In this document: positions 25,059-34,661 of the stretch, piece by piece | How positions within the stretch are numbered: the stretch's first letter is position 1 | Layout of the letters: each line of letters begins with the position of its first letter | Assembly: GCF_900128925.1 (NCBI RefSeq) | Contig: NZ_FQUJ01000022.1 | Span: forward strand, 1-42,516 | Direction of reading: 5' to 3' | Source: Modicisalibacter ilicicola DSM 19980 | GTDB taxonomy: Bacteria > Pseudomonadota > Gammaproteobacteria > Pseudomonadales > Halomonadaceae | DNA length: 42,516 nucleotides | Notes under the pieces: model-generated | What the model saw: the letters and a program-made list of their open reading frames with translations, nothing else | Told to the model about the DNA's origin: nothing | The model's database searches: none | Translations under genes and position numbers: made by a program

Positions 25059-27866
25059 ATGGCCGCAACGCCCATCGTTCTCGTCGACGGTTCCTCCTAC
25101 CTTTATCGGGCCTTTCACGCCCTGCCGCCGCTGACCACTTCCCAGGGCAAGCCCACCGGGGCGGTCAAGGGCGTGATCAGCATGCTCAAGAGCCTGATCA
25201 AGCAGTACCCGCAAAGCCCCATGGCGGTGGTATTCGATGCCAAGGGCAAGACCTTCCGGGACGAACTGTTCGAGCAGTACAAGGCGCATCGACCGCCGAT
25301 GCCGGATGACCTGCGTGAGCAGGTCGAGCCACTGCACGCCTGTGTCAGGGCGCTTGGCCTGCCGCTGCTGTGCATCGAGGGGGTCGAGGCCGACGACGTG
25401 ATCGGTACCCTGGCCCGCCATGCCGCGGAGGCGGGGCGCGACGCGGTGATCTCCACCGGCGACAAGGACATGGCCCAGCTGGTCAACGGCCACATCACCC
25501 TGGTCAACACCATGAAGGGCGAGACCCTGGATGTCGCCGGCGTCGAGAACAAGTTTGGCCTGCCGCCGGAGCTGATCATCGACTTCCTGGCGCTGATGGG
25601 CGACAAGGTCGACAACATTCCCGGCGTGCCCGGCGTCGGCGAGAAGACCGCCCTGGCGTTGCTGCAGGGCATCGGCGGCATGGAGGCCCTCTACGCCGAT
25701 CTCGACAGGGTGGCCACCCTGTCCGTGCGCGGCGCCAAGTCCCTGCCCAGGAAGCTCGACGAGCATCGCGACCAGGCTTTTCTTTCCTACAAGCTCGCCA
25801 CCATCAAGACCGATTGCGAGCTTCCCGTTGGCCTGGACGACCTGGACATCGCCCACCCGGACCGCGAGGCGCTGGCCAGGCTCTACCGCGAGCTCGAGTT
25901 CAAGGCCTGGCTGGCCGAGTTGCTCGACGGCAAGGACCGGGGCGTCGATGACCTCAAGGGCCAGGGCAAGAGCCAGGGCAAGAACGCCGCCGATGACGAT
26001 GCCCCCGAAGAGGACAAGACTCTTGCGGCTCCGGAGCGCACCGACCATGCCCTGCTGAGCCAAGTGGCCTTCGACGACTGGCTGGAACGCCTGAATCAGG
26101 CGGAGGAATTCTGCTTCGACCTGGAGACCAACAGCCTCAACTACATGGAGGCCGAGATCGTCGGCATCGGCCTGGCGCTGGAACCCGGAGAAGCGGTCTA
26201 CGTTCCCGTGGCCCACGACTATCTCGATGCACCGCAGCAGCTCGACCGCGACGCGGTGCTGGGGGCCCTCAAGCCACTGCTGGAAGACCCGAAAAAGGGC
26301 AAGGTCGGCCAGAACCTGAAGTACGACATCTCGGTGCTGGCGCGCCATGACATCCGCGTGGCCGGGCCCCTGACCGACACCATGCTCGAATCCTACGTGC
26401 TCAATTCCACGGCGACGCGCCACGACATGGATTCCCTGGCACTCAAGTACCTGGGTCAGAAGACCATCAGCTTCGAGGAGGTCGCCGGCAAGGGCGCCAA
26501 GCAGATCACCTTCGATCGGGTCGCCCTGGAACAGGCGGTGCCCTACGCCTGCGAGGATGTGGATGTCACCCTGCGCCTGCATCGCGAACTGCGCCCCCGG
26601 GTCGAGGCGGAAGGTCGTCTGAGCGAGGTGCTGGATACCATCGAGCGCCCGATGATTCCGGTGCTCTCGCGCATGGAGCGCACCGGGGTGGCGCTGGACG
26701 TCGCCCGGCTTCACGCTCAGAGCCAGGAACTGGAAAAACGTATCCGCGAACAGGAGAAGGAGGCCTTCGCGATCGCCGGGCGCGAGTTCAACCTTGGCTC
26801 GCCCAAGCAGTTGAGCGAGATCCTGTTCGAGGAGCAGAAGATTCCGGTGATCAAGAAGACCCCCAAGGGTGCGCCGTCCACCGCCGAAGCCGTGCTCGAG
26901 GAGCTGGCGCTGGACTACCCGCTGCCCAAGGTGATCATGGCCCATCGCGGCCTGACCAAGCTCAAGTCGACCTACACCGACAAGCTGCCGCTGCTGGTCA
27001 ACAAGCGCACCGGGCGCATCCACACCAGCTACCACCAGGCGGTGACCGCCACCGGGCGGCTCTCCTCGTCGGACCCCAACCTGCAGAACATTCCGATTCG
27101 CACCGAGGAAGGGCGCAGGATCCGTCAGGCCTTCATCGCCCGGCCCGGCTATCGCATCGTCGCCGCCGACTATTCCCAGATCGAGCTACGCATCATGGCG
27201 CATCTCTCCGAGGACAAGGGGCTGCTGGAGGCCTTCGCCAACGACCTCGATATTCATGCCGCCACCGCCGGAGAGGTATTCGGTGTGGCCCTGGACAAGG
27301 TGATGCCCGATCAGCGGCGCAGCGCCAAGGCGATCAACTTCGGGCTGATCTACGGCATGAGCGCCTGGGGCCTGGGCCGGCAGCTGCACATCGAACGCAG
27401 CCAGGCGCAGACCTACATCGACCGCTACTTCGACCGCTATCCCGGCGTCGCGAGCTTCATGAACGGTATTCGCTCCCAGGCCGCCGAGGATGGCTATGTC
27501 GAGACCGTATTCGGCCGCCGCCTCTATCTGCCCGAGATCAACTCGCGTCAGCACGCTCGCCGTCAGGCCGCCGAACGCACCGCCATCAACGCCCCCATGC
27601 AGGGCACTGCCGCGGACATCATCAAGCGTGCGATGATCGACGTCGACGCCTGGCTCAACCCGCCGCAAGGCGTGGGCAAGGAAAAGGCCGACTTCGACGC
27701 GGTGATGGTCATGCAGGTGCACGACGAACTGGTCTTCGAGGTCAAGGGCGAGCAGGTGGATGACTTCATCGGCGCGGTGAAGCAGCGCATGCAGAATGCC
27801 GCCGAACTCAAGGTACCGCTGATCGTCGAGGCCGAGGCGGGAGATAACTGGGACGAAGCGCACTGA
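25059..27866 (+). CDS. polA: DNA polymerase I
   Basis: Repair and Okazaki-fragment polymerase with three activities. The 935-residue protein has an N-terminal 5' nuclease domain (about 1-290; [24 protein letters not shown]), a 3'-5' exonuclease domain with the first metal ligands in CFDLETNS (Asp354, Glu356), and a family A polymerase domain with motif [11 protein letters not shown] (Asp704), motif [15 protein letters not shown] and motif [11 protein letters not shown] (near 888). A Lys- and Asp-rich linker with repeated GQGKSQGKN (near 305-325) joins the first two domains. ATG 25059 follows AGGGGA; the earlier codon at 25026 has no family support. No Spot 42 RNA is evident downstream. Confidence 0.98.
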   Translation: MAATPIVLVDGSSYLYRAFHALPPLTTSQGKPTGAVKGVISMLKSLIKQYPQSPMAVVFDAKGKTFRDELFEQYKAHRPPMPDDLREQVEPLHACVRALGLPLLCIEGVEADDVIGTLARHAAEAGRDAVISTGDKDMAQLVNGHITLVNTMKGETLDVAGVENKFGLPPELIIDFLALMGDKVDNIPGVPGVGEKTALALLQGIGGMEALYADLDRVATLSVRGAKSLPRKLDEHRDQAFLSYKLATIKTDCELPVGLDDLDIAHPDREALARLYRELEFKAWLAELLDGKDRGVDDLKGQGKSQGKNAADDDAPEEDKTLAAPERTDHALLSQVAFDDWLERLNQAEEFCFDLETNSLNYMEAEIVGIGLALEPGEAVYVPVAHDYLDAPQQLDRDAVLGALKPLLEDPKKGKVGQNLKYDISVLARHDIRVAGPLTDTMLESYVLNSTATRHDMDSLALKYLGQKTISFEEVAGKGAKQITFDRVALEQAVPYACEDVDVTLRLHRELRPRVEAEGRLSEVLDTIERPMIPVLSRMERTGVALDVARLHAQSQELEKRIREQEKEAFAIAGREFNLGSPKQLSEILFEEQKIPVIKKTPKGAPSTAEAVLEELALDYPLPKVIMAHRGLTKLKSTYTDKLPLLVNKRTGRIHTSYHQAVTATGRLSSSDPNLQNIPIRTEEGRRIRQAFIARPGYRIVAADYSQIELRIMAHLSEDKGLLEAFANDLDIHAATAGEVFGVALDKVMPDQRRSAKAINFGLIYGMSAWGLGRQLHIERSQAQTYIDRYFDRYPGVASFMNGIRSQAAEDGYVETVFGRRLYLPEINSRQHARRQAAERTAINAPMQGTAADIIKRAMIDVDAWLNPPQGVGKEKADFDAVMVMQVHDELVFEVKGEQVDDFIGAVKQRMQNAAELKVPLIVEAEAGDNWDEAH

Positions 27867-27909
27867 CGATACCCAGACGCCAGGTCGGTTCCTGCGGCCG
27901 GAGGGGCTT

Positions 27910-28530
27910 CTACCTGGCCGTGCCATCCTGGGTCTTGTAGAAGGCAAACTCGCCGGTCTCGGCCGTCATGATATAGTCGGCGGCCCAGCCGGGATTCACG
28001 GTCCTGTGATGGAAATACAAGGCACCGCCGGTTACGTCTGTCAGCTGCCCATTGAGCGCCTTTCGCGCTATCTCCTTGGCGATGGCATAGGCCTCGTCGT
28101 TCGCCGCGACATCCGACCGGCCATCGCACCACCAGGAGAACTGGCAAGTTCCCTGTTCGCCGCCCTGCCTGACAACCTTGCACACCGTGTCCGGAAACCC
28201 CTCATGTCCCAGCCGATTGATGACCACGTTGGCCACCGCTTCCATTTCCTCGCCCCCCACGCCCCTGGCTTCCCAGTAGATGGTACGTGACAGGCAGGTG
28301 ATCGCGTCGTCCAGGGGCTCGTCACCGGCGGGGTCGATCGCCTGCGCCTCGGGTTTCGTGATGGTCGCGGGTGTCGAGGAGGGTGCCTCGCTGCCTTCGT
28401 CTACCACGCTCTGTTCCAGCGCCTCGGCCTTGCTCTCGGCGACGTCCGCCTCTTTTGCCTGGTCTGCCGCGATTGCCTGATCCACCAGAAGGAGTGCTGC
28501 GAGGACGATCGCGATCCCTGTGCGGTGCAT
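27910..28530 (-). CDS. SleB-like cell wall hydrolase, exported
   Basis: A 206-residue protein with a signal peptide (IAIVLAALLLVDQAIAADQ, cut near residue 23), a low-complexity Ala/Glu/Pro linker (about 25-75), and a C-terminal Hydrolase_2 domain. The domain begins CLSRTIYWEARGVGGEEMEAVANVVINRL with the catalytic-type Glu in WEARG, and includes CQFSWWCDG and GGALYFHH. Such domains cleave peptidoglycan, in Bacillus during spore germination; in gram-negative relatives a role in wall remodelling is inferred. ATG 28530 follows AGAGG; the frame to 28620 is not supported. It converges on polA. Confidence 0.85.
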   Translation of the reverse strand: MHRTGIAIVLAALLLVDQAIAADQAKEADVAESKAEALEQSVVDEGSEAPSSTPATITKPEAQAIDPAGDEPLDDAITCLSRTIYWEARGVGGEEMEAVANVVINRLGHEGFPDTVCKVVRQGGEQGTCQFSWWCDGRSDVAANDEAYAIAKEIARKALNGQLTDVTGGALYFHHRTVNPGWAADYIMTAETGEFAFYKTQDGTAR

Positions 28531-28685
28531 GGCTGACCTCTCGGGTGAATCAAGCTTGGCCAGGGAACATGTGCCGTCCCCTTGTGTACCCCTGCTGAAG
28601 CTTAGCCCAACATTGCCCATCAGGCGCGGGATGGCTGCGCTCGCGCATCGGCATGGCCCGGCCGGCTGGGCTGTCGATCGTTAGC

Positions 28686-29717
28686 TCAGGCCGGCGGCAG
28701 GTTCGGTACCCAATCGACGACCCCGAAGGTTTCCACGCTGATCCACGCCACGAACAGGACGTAGATGACGAGCAGGGCGACGGATTCGTGCCGCGAGAGG
28801 GCCATGTGCGTGCGCATCATCAAAAACAGCACGATCGTCGCCGCGGTCAACGCCGCCATCATCGGGGCGGCGACCGAGAAGTTGATCACCGCGGTACCGG
28901 CGATGAGCACGCCGGCGGGAATGCACACCAGCAGGTCGAAGGTGTTGCTGCCGAGCACGTTGGCGATGCTGGTCACGCCGCGGCCGCCTCTGGCGGCGCG
29001 TATCGAGACGAAGGCATCGGGGATGGACGTGCCGGCGGCCACCACGGTGATGCCCCACAGGAAACTCGGCGTGCCGAAGATCTCGCCGAAGTTGATGGCC
29101 GCGCGCACCAGCCCCTCGACGCCGATCACGATCACCACCAGGGAGAGGGCGAGCATGCCCCATTCGCGGCCCGGGCGAATGCCCTCGGCATCCACGTCCG
29201 CCTCGTGATCCAGGGTGTCCTGATACTGCACGAAGATGTAGAGCCCATAGAGGGCGACGGGCATGAGCGCCAGCCCGCGCGTCATCTCGCCCTGGATGAC
29301 GCTGCCCTCACTGGCCACGGGATGATAGATGGCGGCGAAGGCGAAGGTGAGGGTGAGCACTGCCACCGCGATCATGTAGAACTGGGCCTCCTTGTAGACC
29401 AGGTCCCGGTTCGCCCGCAGTTCCTCCCGGGAGGCGAGTCCGCTCAGGCCGGGAATCACCAGGATGTTGAACAGGGCCGAGCCGACGATGGCGGCGACCC
29501 CGAGTTCGAATTCGCCGTGTACCAGCGTGGAGATCACGGTGGTGGAGAGCTCCGGAAAGCTCGATCCCACCGCGACGACGATTGCTCCCTGCACGATGTC
29601 CGGCAGTTCGTAGTAGACGGAAAGCCGTTCGCTGGAACGCTCGAGCAGGCCGCTGCCCTTCCAGATGATGGCCGTGGAAACGAGGGCGACGAGCGTCCAG
29701 ATCAGTATGCCGGTCAT
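28686..29717 (-). CDS. Sodium/calcium exchanger family antiporter (CaCA)
   Basis: A 343-residue inner-membrane protein with about ten helices arranged as two inverted halves. Each half has an alpha repeat: GSSFPELSTTVISTLVHGEFELG with GSALFN in the first, and GTSIPDAFVSIRAARGGRG with GSNTFDLL in the second. The first repeat has PE, the second PD, a change also seen in some cation exchangers. Likely exchanges Ca2+ or another cation for Na+; exact ions are not readable. AAAGGGACC precedes ATG 29717. Divergent from the sigma-54 activator at 29916. Confidence 0.88.
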   Translation of the reverse strand: MTGILIWTLVALVSTAIIWKGSGLLERSSERLSVYYELPDIVQGAIVVAVGSSFPELSTTVISTLVHGEFELGVAAIVGSALFNILVIPGLSGLASREELRANRDLVYKEAQFYMIAVAVLTLTFAFAAIYHPVASEGSVIQGEMTRGLALMPVALYGLYIFVQYQDTLDHEADVDAEGIRPGREWGMLALSLVVIVIGVEGLVRAAINFGEIFGTPSFLWGITVVAAGTSIPDAFVSIRAARGGRGVTSIANVLGSNTFDLLVCIPAGVLIAGTAVINFSVAAPMMAALTAATIVLFLMMRTHMALSRHESVALLVIYVLFVAWISVETFGVVDWVPNLPPA

Positions 29718-29915
29718 GCGAGGTCCCTTTCGCGATGAATGCCGTGGTCCTGTGGCGGTGATAGAGCCTCAGGATGCCTCATGCGCCCGACGGGGGGAAC
29801 GTCTCTTTGCCACAGCCGTGGCCAGGCCGTGCGCCGCTAAGCCCAAGGTCGTCTTGTCGCCGTTTCCCTCTCCCGCGATGCTGAACGGTCACGACGACGA
29901 TGGAAGGTTTCACTC

Positions 29916-31310
29916 ATGGGCAACGACTATCTTCCGCAAGCACTGACCGGGCAGTTCGCGTCGCCGTTGCTCTTGAAGGGGCTCGACGCGATGGGCGAGT
30001 GGCTGGTGGTGGTCGATGCCCAGGCGCGTATCGTCTACCTCAACGCGCCCTATGCGGACTTCCTCGAGGTCGATGCGGTGGCGGTGATCGGTCGCCCGGT
30101 GGTGGATATCATCGAGAATACCCGCTTGCCCGAGGTGCTGGCCTCCGGCAAGGCGGAACTGGCACAACTGCAGATGATCCGAGGGCATCACATGATCGCC
30201 CACCGCCATCCGATTCGTGCCGACGGTCGAGTGATCGGCGCCATCGGCACGGTGATCTATCACGACACCTGGGAGTGGCGACAGATGAATGCCCAGGTGA
30301 AGGCCCTCGAGGCCGAGGTGGACTACTACCGTCAGGCGCTGGATTCCAGGGCCGGGGCGCGCTGGCAGCTGGCCGATGTCATCGGCGAGAGCGAGGCGAT
30401 CGCGACGCTCAACGCCAAGGTGCGCAAGGTGGCGCCGGGCGACGCCTCGGTGCTGATCCGTGGCGAGTCGGGCACCGGCAAGGAGCTCTACGCCCATGCC
30501 CTGCATCGCCTGTCGGAACGCGCCAAGGGGCCCTTCATCAAGCTCAATTGCGCGGCCATCCCCGAACACCTGCTCGAAGCCGAGTTGTTCGGCTACGAGG
30601 AAGGGGCCTTCACCGGTGCCAAGAAGGGGGGCAAGCCGGGCAAGTTCCAGCTTGCTCATGGCGGGACGCTGTTCCTCGACGAGATTGGCGACATGCCCTT
30701 GGCGATGCAGGTCAAGCTGTTGCGCGTGCTGCAGGATCGCGAGGTCGAGGCGGTGGGCGCCACACGCTTGCTGCCGGTGGATGTACGGGTGATCGCCGCC
30801 ACTCATCGGCCCCTGGAGAGCCTGGTCGAGCGTGGGGAGTTCCGGGAGGACCTGTTCTACCGCATCAATGTCGTGCCCTTGACGATCCCCCCGCTGCGCG
30901 AGCGACGGGAGGATATCCCCGTGCTGGCCCGGCATCTGCTGGCGCGTCTCGCCGAGCGCCGCGGCCGGCGTTGCCCGGCGCTCAGCGAGGCCGCGCTGGC
31001 TTGTCTGTGTCGCCACGCCTGGCCGGGGAACGTGCGGGAGCTGGAAAACGTGCTCGAGGCGGCGTTCTATCTGGGCGGGGCACGGCTCGATGTCGACGAC
31101 CTCCCCGAGGCTCTGCACTGCGCGTCGTCCTCGTCTCCCTCCCTGGGAAGTTCGCTGCGGGAAACCCTGGCCTGCGCGGAACGCGAGGCGATCAGGCGGG
31201 CGTTGTCTGAAAGCGGCGGCAATCGTACACGCGCGGCGCGGCGTCTGGGTATCGCCAAGTCGTCGTTCTACGAGAAGCTGGCACGGCACGGGCTGGATCC
31301 CGGTTCGTGA
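29916..31310 (+). CDS. Sigma-54-dependent transcriptional activator (PAS, AAA+, Fis-type HTH)
   Basis: A 464-residue enhancer-binding protein. An N-terminal PAS-like sensor (about 25-115; [21 protein letters not shown]) is joined by a short helix (about 120-142) to an AAA+ domain with Walker A GESGTGKE (183-190), sigma-54 contact loop GAFTGA (230-235), Walker B LFLDEIGD (252-259) and the arginine-finger region [14 protein letters not shown]. The C-terminal helix-turn-helix is [20 protein letters not shown]. There is no receiver domain, so it probably senses a ligand directly through PAS. It sits 265 bases upstream of the TRAP genes, whose promoter at 31510-31525 fits sigma-54, making it their likely activator. 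Confidence 0.93.
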   Translation: MGNDYLPQALTGQFASPLLLKGLDAMGEWLVVVDAQARIVYLNAPYADFLEVDAVAVIGRPVVDIIENTRLPEVLASGKAELAQLQMIRGHHMIAHRHPIRADGRVIGAIGTVIYHDTWEWRQMNAQVKALEAEVDYYRQALDSRAGARWQLADVIGESEAIATLNAKVRKVAPGDASVLIRGESGTGKELYAHALHRLSERAKGPFIKLNCAAIPEHLLEAELFGYEEGAFTGAKKGGKPGKFQLAHGGTLFLDEIGDMPLAMQVKLLRVLQDREVEAVGATRLLPVDVRVIAATHRPLESLVERGEFREDLFYRINVVPLTIPPLRERREDIPVLARHLLARLAERRGRRCPALSEAALACLCRHAWPGNVRELENVLEAAFYLGGARLDVDDLPEALHCASSSSPSLGSSLRETLACAEREAIRRALSESGGNRTRAARRLGIAKSSFYEKLARHGLDPGS

Positions 31311-31312
31311 AC

Positions 31313-31349
31313 TCGTAAGTAGTACGATTTTTCGGATGGCGTCCGGAAA
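31313..31349. promoter_or_regulatory. Two inverted repeats, candidate upstream activator sites
   Basis: The first is TCGTA (31313-31317), five bases, TACGA (31323-31327). The second is TTTTCGGA (31329-31336), five bases, TCCGGAAA (31342-31349), with one mismatch between the arms. Both have a five-base spacer, and their centres are about 19 bases apart. They begin 3 bases after the activator gene and lie about 180-200 bases upstream of the sigma-54 promoter, a usual distance for enhancer sites. An AT-rich stretch at 31467-31510 between them could bend or bind IHF. Confidence 0.4.
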
Positions 31350-31509
31350 GCCGGAGTAAAGGAGCCCCCTTTATTGCCCGGGCGGGATGTGAGCCGTCCA
31401 GGAATCCGGTCGTTTCCTTCCATCCTGCACCATCGCTCCTTGCCGAGGCAGCCGAATCACGCGGTCGTTTTGATTTTAAGATGTTGTTATTTATATGTTT
31501 TTCGATAAA

Positions 31510-31525
31510 TGGCGGTCTCTTTGCT
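31510..31525 (+). promoter_or_regulatory. Sigma-54 (-24/-12) promoter of the TRAP operon
   Basis: TGGCGGT (31510-31516), CTCT, TTGCT (31521-31525): the invariant GG and GC are exactly ten bases apart and the -12 element is TTGC. The start of transcription would fall near 31536, about 40 bases before the DctP gene. The adjacent GAFTGA-containing activator supports the call. Confidence 0.75.
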
Positions 31526-31575
31526 GGAAGAGTGGCCAGCCCCAAGGGCGAAAAAACAACAGCAAGGAGCCAGAC

Positions 31576-32658
31576 ATGCCAAAACATCGCTTCGCTCGTT
31601 CCCTCCTGGTGACGGGTATCGCCACAGCCACCACGGCGCTGCTGAGCGCTCCCGCGCTGGCCGAGGGACCCAAGCGGCTCGACGTGGCGAGTACCTTCTC
31701 GACCCAGAACTTCCTCGGCGCCGGGGGGGTACGCCTTTCCGAAGAGCTGGAGAAGGCCACCGGCGGTGCCGTCAGCCTGCGTGTCCATGAGCCGGGCGAT
31801 CTGGTACCGGCCTTCGAGGTCTTCAACTCGGTCTCCTCCGGCGCCGTCCAGGCGGGCTGGGACTGGATCGGCTACTGGGCCGGCACGGTACCGATCACCA
31901 ATCTCTACGGCGCACTGCCCTTCGGTCCCACGCCGGAAGCCTTCATGTCCTGGATGTGGTCCGGCGAGGGTACCGAACTGCTGCAGAAGGCCTACGATCC
32001 TTATGGGGTCAAGGTCCTGCCGTGCTTCATCTCGCCTCAGGAGACCGGTGGCTGGTACAACAAGGAAATCAACACGCCGGAGGATTTCGACGGCCTGTCG
32101 ATGCGTATCTCGGGGCTGGGCGCCAAGGTGCTCAACAGGCTGGGGGCCTCCACCCAGCTGGTGCCGGGGGGCGAGATCTACCTGGCCCTGGAACGCGGCC
32201 GTGTCGATGCCACCGAGTTCTCGGTACCCCAGGTGGATGCTGCCATGGGCTTCGACGAAGTCGCCGAGTACTACTACTTCCCCGGCTGGCACCAGAGCGC
32301 CAGCTGGTTCTCGCTGATCATCAACCAGCAGGTCTGGGACCAGTACAGCGACGAGCGCAAGGCGCAGTTCGAGACCGCCTGCCGTGCCACCCTGCAGTGG
32401 GCCATGGCCGAAGCACCCCCGGAGCAGGTACGTACCATCCGTTCGCTCGAAGAGAAGGGCGTCAAGGTCAAGCGCTTCCCGGATGAGGTGATCAGTGCCT
32501 TGCAGGATGCCTGGGTCGAGGTGCGCCAGGAAGAGATGGACAACAATCCCGCCTTCGCCGAGGCCTACAAGTCGCTCATGGAGCATGTGGCCTTGATCGA
32601 CGAGTGGTACGAGCTGCAGGCCTTGCCCGATCCCAAGCCGGTCGAAGGAGACAGCTGA
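31576..32658 (+). CDS. dctP: TRAP transporter substrate-binding protein (DctP type)
   Basis: Periplasmic receptor of a tripartite ATP-independent transporter. The 360-residue protein has a signal peptide cut after ALA (residue 29). The mature sequence has the DctP-fold landmarks, including MRISGLGAKVLNRLGAS with Arg177 at the position that usually grips the substrate carboxylate. The SPQETGGWYNKEI and FPGWHQSASW stretches resemble the TakP/lactate-binding subgroup of DctP proteins, so a 2-oxo acid or hydroxy acid is a possible substrate; this is inference. AAGGAG precedes ATG 31576. First gene after the sigma-54 promoter; overlaps the DctQ gene by one base. Confidence 0.93.
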   Translation: MPKHRFARSLLVTGIATATTALLSAPALAEGPKRLDVASTFSTQNFLGAGGVRLSEELEKATGGAVSLRVHEPGDLVPAFEVFNSVSSGAVQAGWDWIGYWAGTVPITNLYGALPFGPTPEAFMSWMWSGEGTELLQKAYDPYGVKVLPCFISPQETGGWYNKEINTPEDFDGLSMRISGLGAKVLNRLGASTQLVPGGEIYLALERGRVDATEFSVPQVDAAMGFDEVAEYYYFPGWHQSASWFSLIINQQVWDQYSDERKAQFETACRATLQWAMAEAPPEQVRTIRSLEEKGVKVKRFPDEVISALQDAWVEVRQEEMDNNPAFAEAYKSLMEHVALIDEWYELQALPDPKPVEGDS

Positions 32659-33293
32659 TGCCACAGCCCCGCCTTGCGCCTTGGCGTGAGCGCGGTGCGG
32701 CGGTGTGTGCCGCCCTGGCCCGACCCTTGGTCGGGCTGGGGCTGGTCGTCGGGCGCATCACCAGCTGGCTGGTCCTGCTGGTGATGCTGGCCGTGCTCAC
32801 CACCGTCACGCTCAATGCCCTGGGCATCAACGAGATCGCACGCTGGGAAAACGACATTCTGCTGTTCGGCAATGCGTTGACCATCAACAGCATGACCGAG
32901 CTGCAGTGGCATCTTTTCGGCATCCTGACCCTGCTCGGCGGCACCTATGCGCTGCACCACGACACCCATGTGCGGGTCGATCTGATCTATCAGAAGCTGT
33001 CGCCCCGCGGGCGGGCGATCATCGATATCCTCGGTCATCTGCTGATGCTGATTCCCTTCTGCCTGCTGATCGCCTGGCTCTCCAAGCACTTCGTGACCAT
33101 GTCCTACATCTCCAACGAGCAATCCAACTACGGTGGCCTCACCGATCGCTATCTGATCAAGGCGATGCTGCCTCTCGGGCTGGTATTCCTGGCCCTCGGC
33201 GCGCTGGGCCAGATACTGAACAACCTGGCCGGGTTGTTCGATCCGGCCCGTCTGATCGAGCCTTCCGACAAGAAGGAGCCGCTGCATGGCTGA
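32658..33293 (+). CDS. dctQ: TRAP transporter small permease subunit (DctQ)
   Basis: A 211-residue inner-membrane protein with four hydrophobic helices (about 32-55, 80-100, 118-140, 168-190) and the family-typical ELQWHLFGILTLLGGTYALHHDTHVRVDL segment. It pairs with DctM to form the membrane unit. The ATG at 32658 overlaps the dctP stop (TGATG), with AAGGAG just ahead; the frame is open upstream inside dctP. Overlaps dctM by eight bases. Confidence 0.92.
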   Translation: MPQPRLAPWRERGAAVCAALARPLVGLGLVVGRITSWLVLLVMLAVLTTVTLNALGINEIARWENDILLFGNALTINSMTELQWHLFGILTLLGGTYALHHDTHVRVDLIYQKLSPRGRAIIDILGHLLMLIPFCLLIAWLSKHFVTMSYISNEQSNYGGLTDRYLIKAMLPLGLVFLALGALGQILNNLAGLFDPARLIEPSDKKEPLHG

Positions 33294-34644
33294 ATTCATG
33301 GCCGAGTATGCCCTGGCCATCGCCATGGTCGTCGCGCTGCTGGCGGGCATCTTCACGGGCTATCCGGTGGCTTTCCTGCTCGGCGGGCTGGGTATCGCCT
33401 TCGCCTTCATCGGCGATATCCCCATTCCCTTCCTGGGCACGGTAGGCTCGCGCATCTTCGGTGGCGTGGTCGAGAACTGGTTGATGATCGCCATCCCTTT
33501 GTTCGTGTTCATGGGATTGATGCTGGAACGCTCCGGCGTCGCCCGGCGCCTGCTGTTGACCCTGCAGCGACTGTTCGGTCGCACCCCCGGGGGGCTGGCC
33601 ATTTCGGTGGCGATCCTCGGTGTCGTCATGGCCGCCAGTACCGGCATCATCGGTGCCTCGGTGGTCATGCTCGGCCTGCTGGCGCTGCCGGTCATGATGA
33701 AGCAGGGCTATCGCGCCGAGATGGCCTGCGGTGTCATCGCTGCCTCGGGCACCCTGGGCATCCTGATTCCGCCCTCGATCATGCTGGTGCTGATGGGCTC
33801 GATCCTGCAGGTATCGGTCGGTGCGCTCTTCAAGGCGGCCTTGTTTCCGGGTCTTCTGCTGGGGGTGTTGTACGTCGCCTATCTGCTGATCACCGCCCGG
33901 ATCAAGCCCGACTGGGCGCCCCTGGCCGATCCCGATGCTCACGATGCGGACACCACGCCGCTGGCCCTGGCGCTGCTTCGCGATCTGCTGGGCCCGGTAC
34001 TGCTGATCACCGCCGTGCTCGGGTCGATCATGGCCGGCATCGCCACCCCCACCGAGGCTGCTGCCATCGGTGCCCTGGGGAGCCTGCTGCTGGCACTGGT
34101 CATGCGCAGCCTGGATTTTCAGACGCTGCGTGACGCGGTACGCGAGACCTCGCGCACCTCGGCGATGATCCTGTTCGTGGTGATCGGCGCGACCTGTTTC
34201 TCGGTGGTCTTCAAGCGTCTGGGCGGCGACTACATGATCGAGGAGATGATCACCGGCACCGGGCTCGGGCCTTATGGTCTGCTGCTGCTGATCATGGGGC
34301 TGATCTTCGTGCTGGGCTTCTTCCTCGAGTGGATCGAGATCAGCTTCGTGGTGTTGCCCCTGGTGGCGCCGGTGGTCGAACTGCTCGATTTCGGCTTCGG
34401 CCTGTCGGGGCAGGCACTGCTGGTGTGGTTCGCCATTTTGGTGGCGATCAACCTGCAGACCAGTTTCCTGACGCCGCCCTTCGGCTACGCGCTGTTCTAT
34501 CTCAAGGGGATCACCGAGGGCCAGATCGGCATCGGCACCATCTATCGCTCGATCATTCCCTTCGTGCTGCTGCAGTTGATCGGCCTGGCGCTGTGCATCG
34601 CCTTTCCGGCGCTGGTGTTGTGGTTGCCGGGGCTTATGCCCTGA
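33286..34644 (+). CDS. dctM: TRAP transporter large permease subunit (DctM)
   Basis: A 452-residue inner-membrane protein of the DctM type with about 12 helices and re-entrant hairpins; it carries the transport path and uses the Na+ gradient. Family marks: GYPVAFLLGGLGIAFAFIGD near the start, SGTLGILIPPSIMLVLMG (about 161-178), ATPTEAAAIGALGSLLLAL (about 251-270) and a C-terminal LQTSFLTPPFGYALFYLKG. It overlaps dctQ by eight bases and is followed after 17 bases by the SDR-like gene. Confidence 0.95.
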   Translation: MAEFMAEYALAIAMVVALLAGIFTGYPVAFLLGGLGIAFAFIGDIPIPFLGTVGSRIFGGVVENWLMIAIPLFVFMGLMLERSGVARRLLLTLQRLFGRTPGGLAISVAILGVVMAASTGIIGASVVMLGLLALPVMMKQGYRAEMACGVIAASGTLGILIPPSIMLVLMGSILQVSVGALFKAALFPGLLLGVLYVAYLLITARIKPDWAPLADPDAHDADTTPLALALLRDLLGPVLLITAVLGSIMAGIATPTEAAAIGALGSLLLALVMRSLDFQTLRDAVRETSRTSAMILFVVIGATCFSVVFKRLGGDYMIEEMITGTGLGPYGLLLLIMGLIFVLGFFLEWIEISFVVLPLVAPVVELLDFGFGLSGQALLVWFAILVAINLQTSFLTPPFGYALFYLKGITEGQIGIGTIYRSIIPFVLLQLIGLALCIAFPALVLWLPGLMP

Positions 34645-34661
34645 GCCGGAGAACAGTCTAC

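Noticed and set aside
24999..27035. A 678-codon minus-strand frame opposite polA
   Set aside because: Antisense shadow: no motif, His/Gln-rich composition, and the plus strand encodes full DNA polymerase I.
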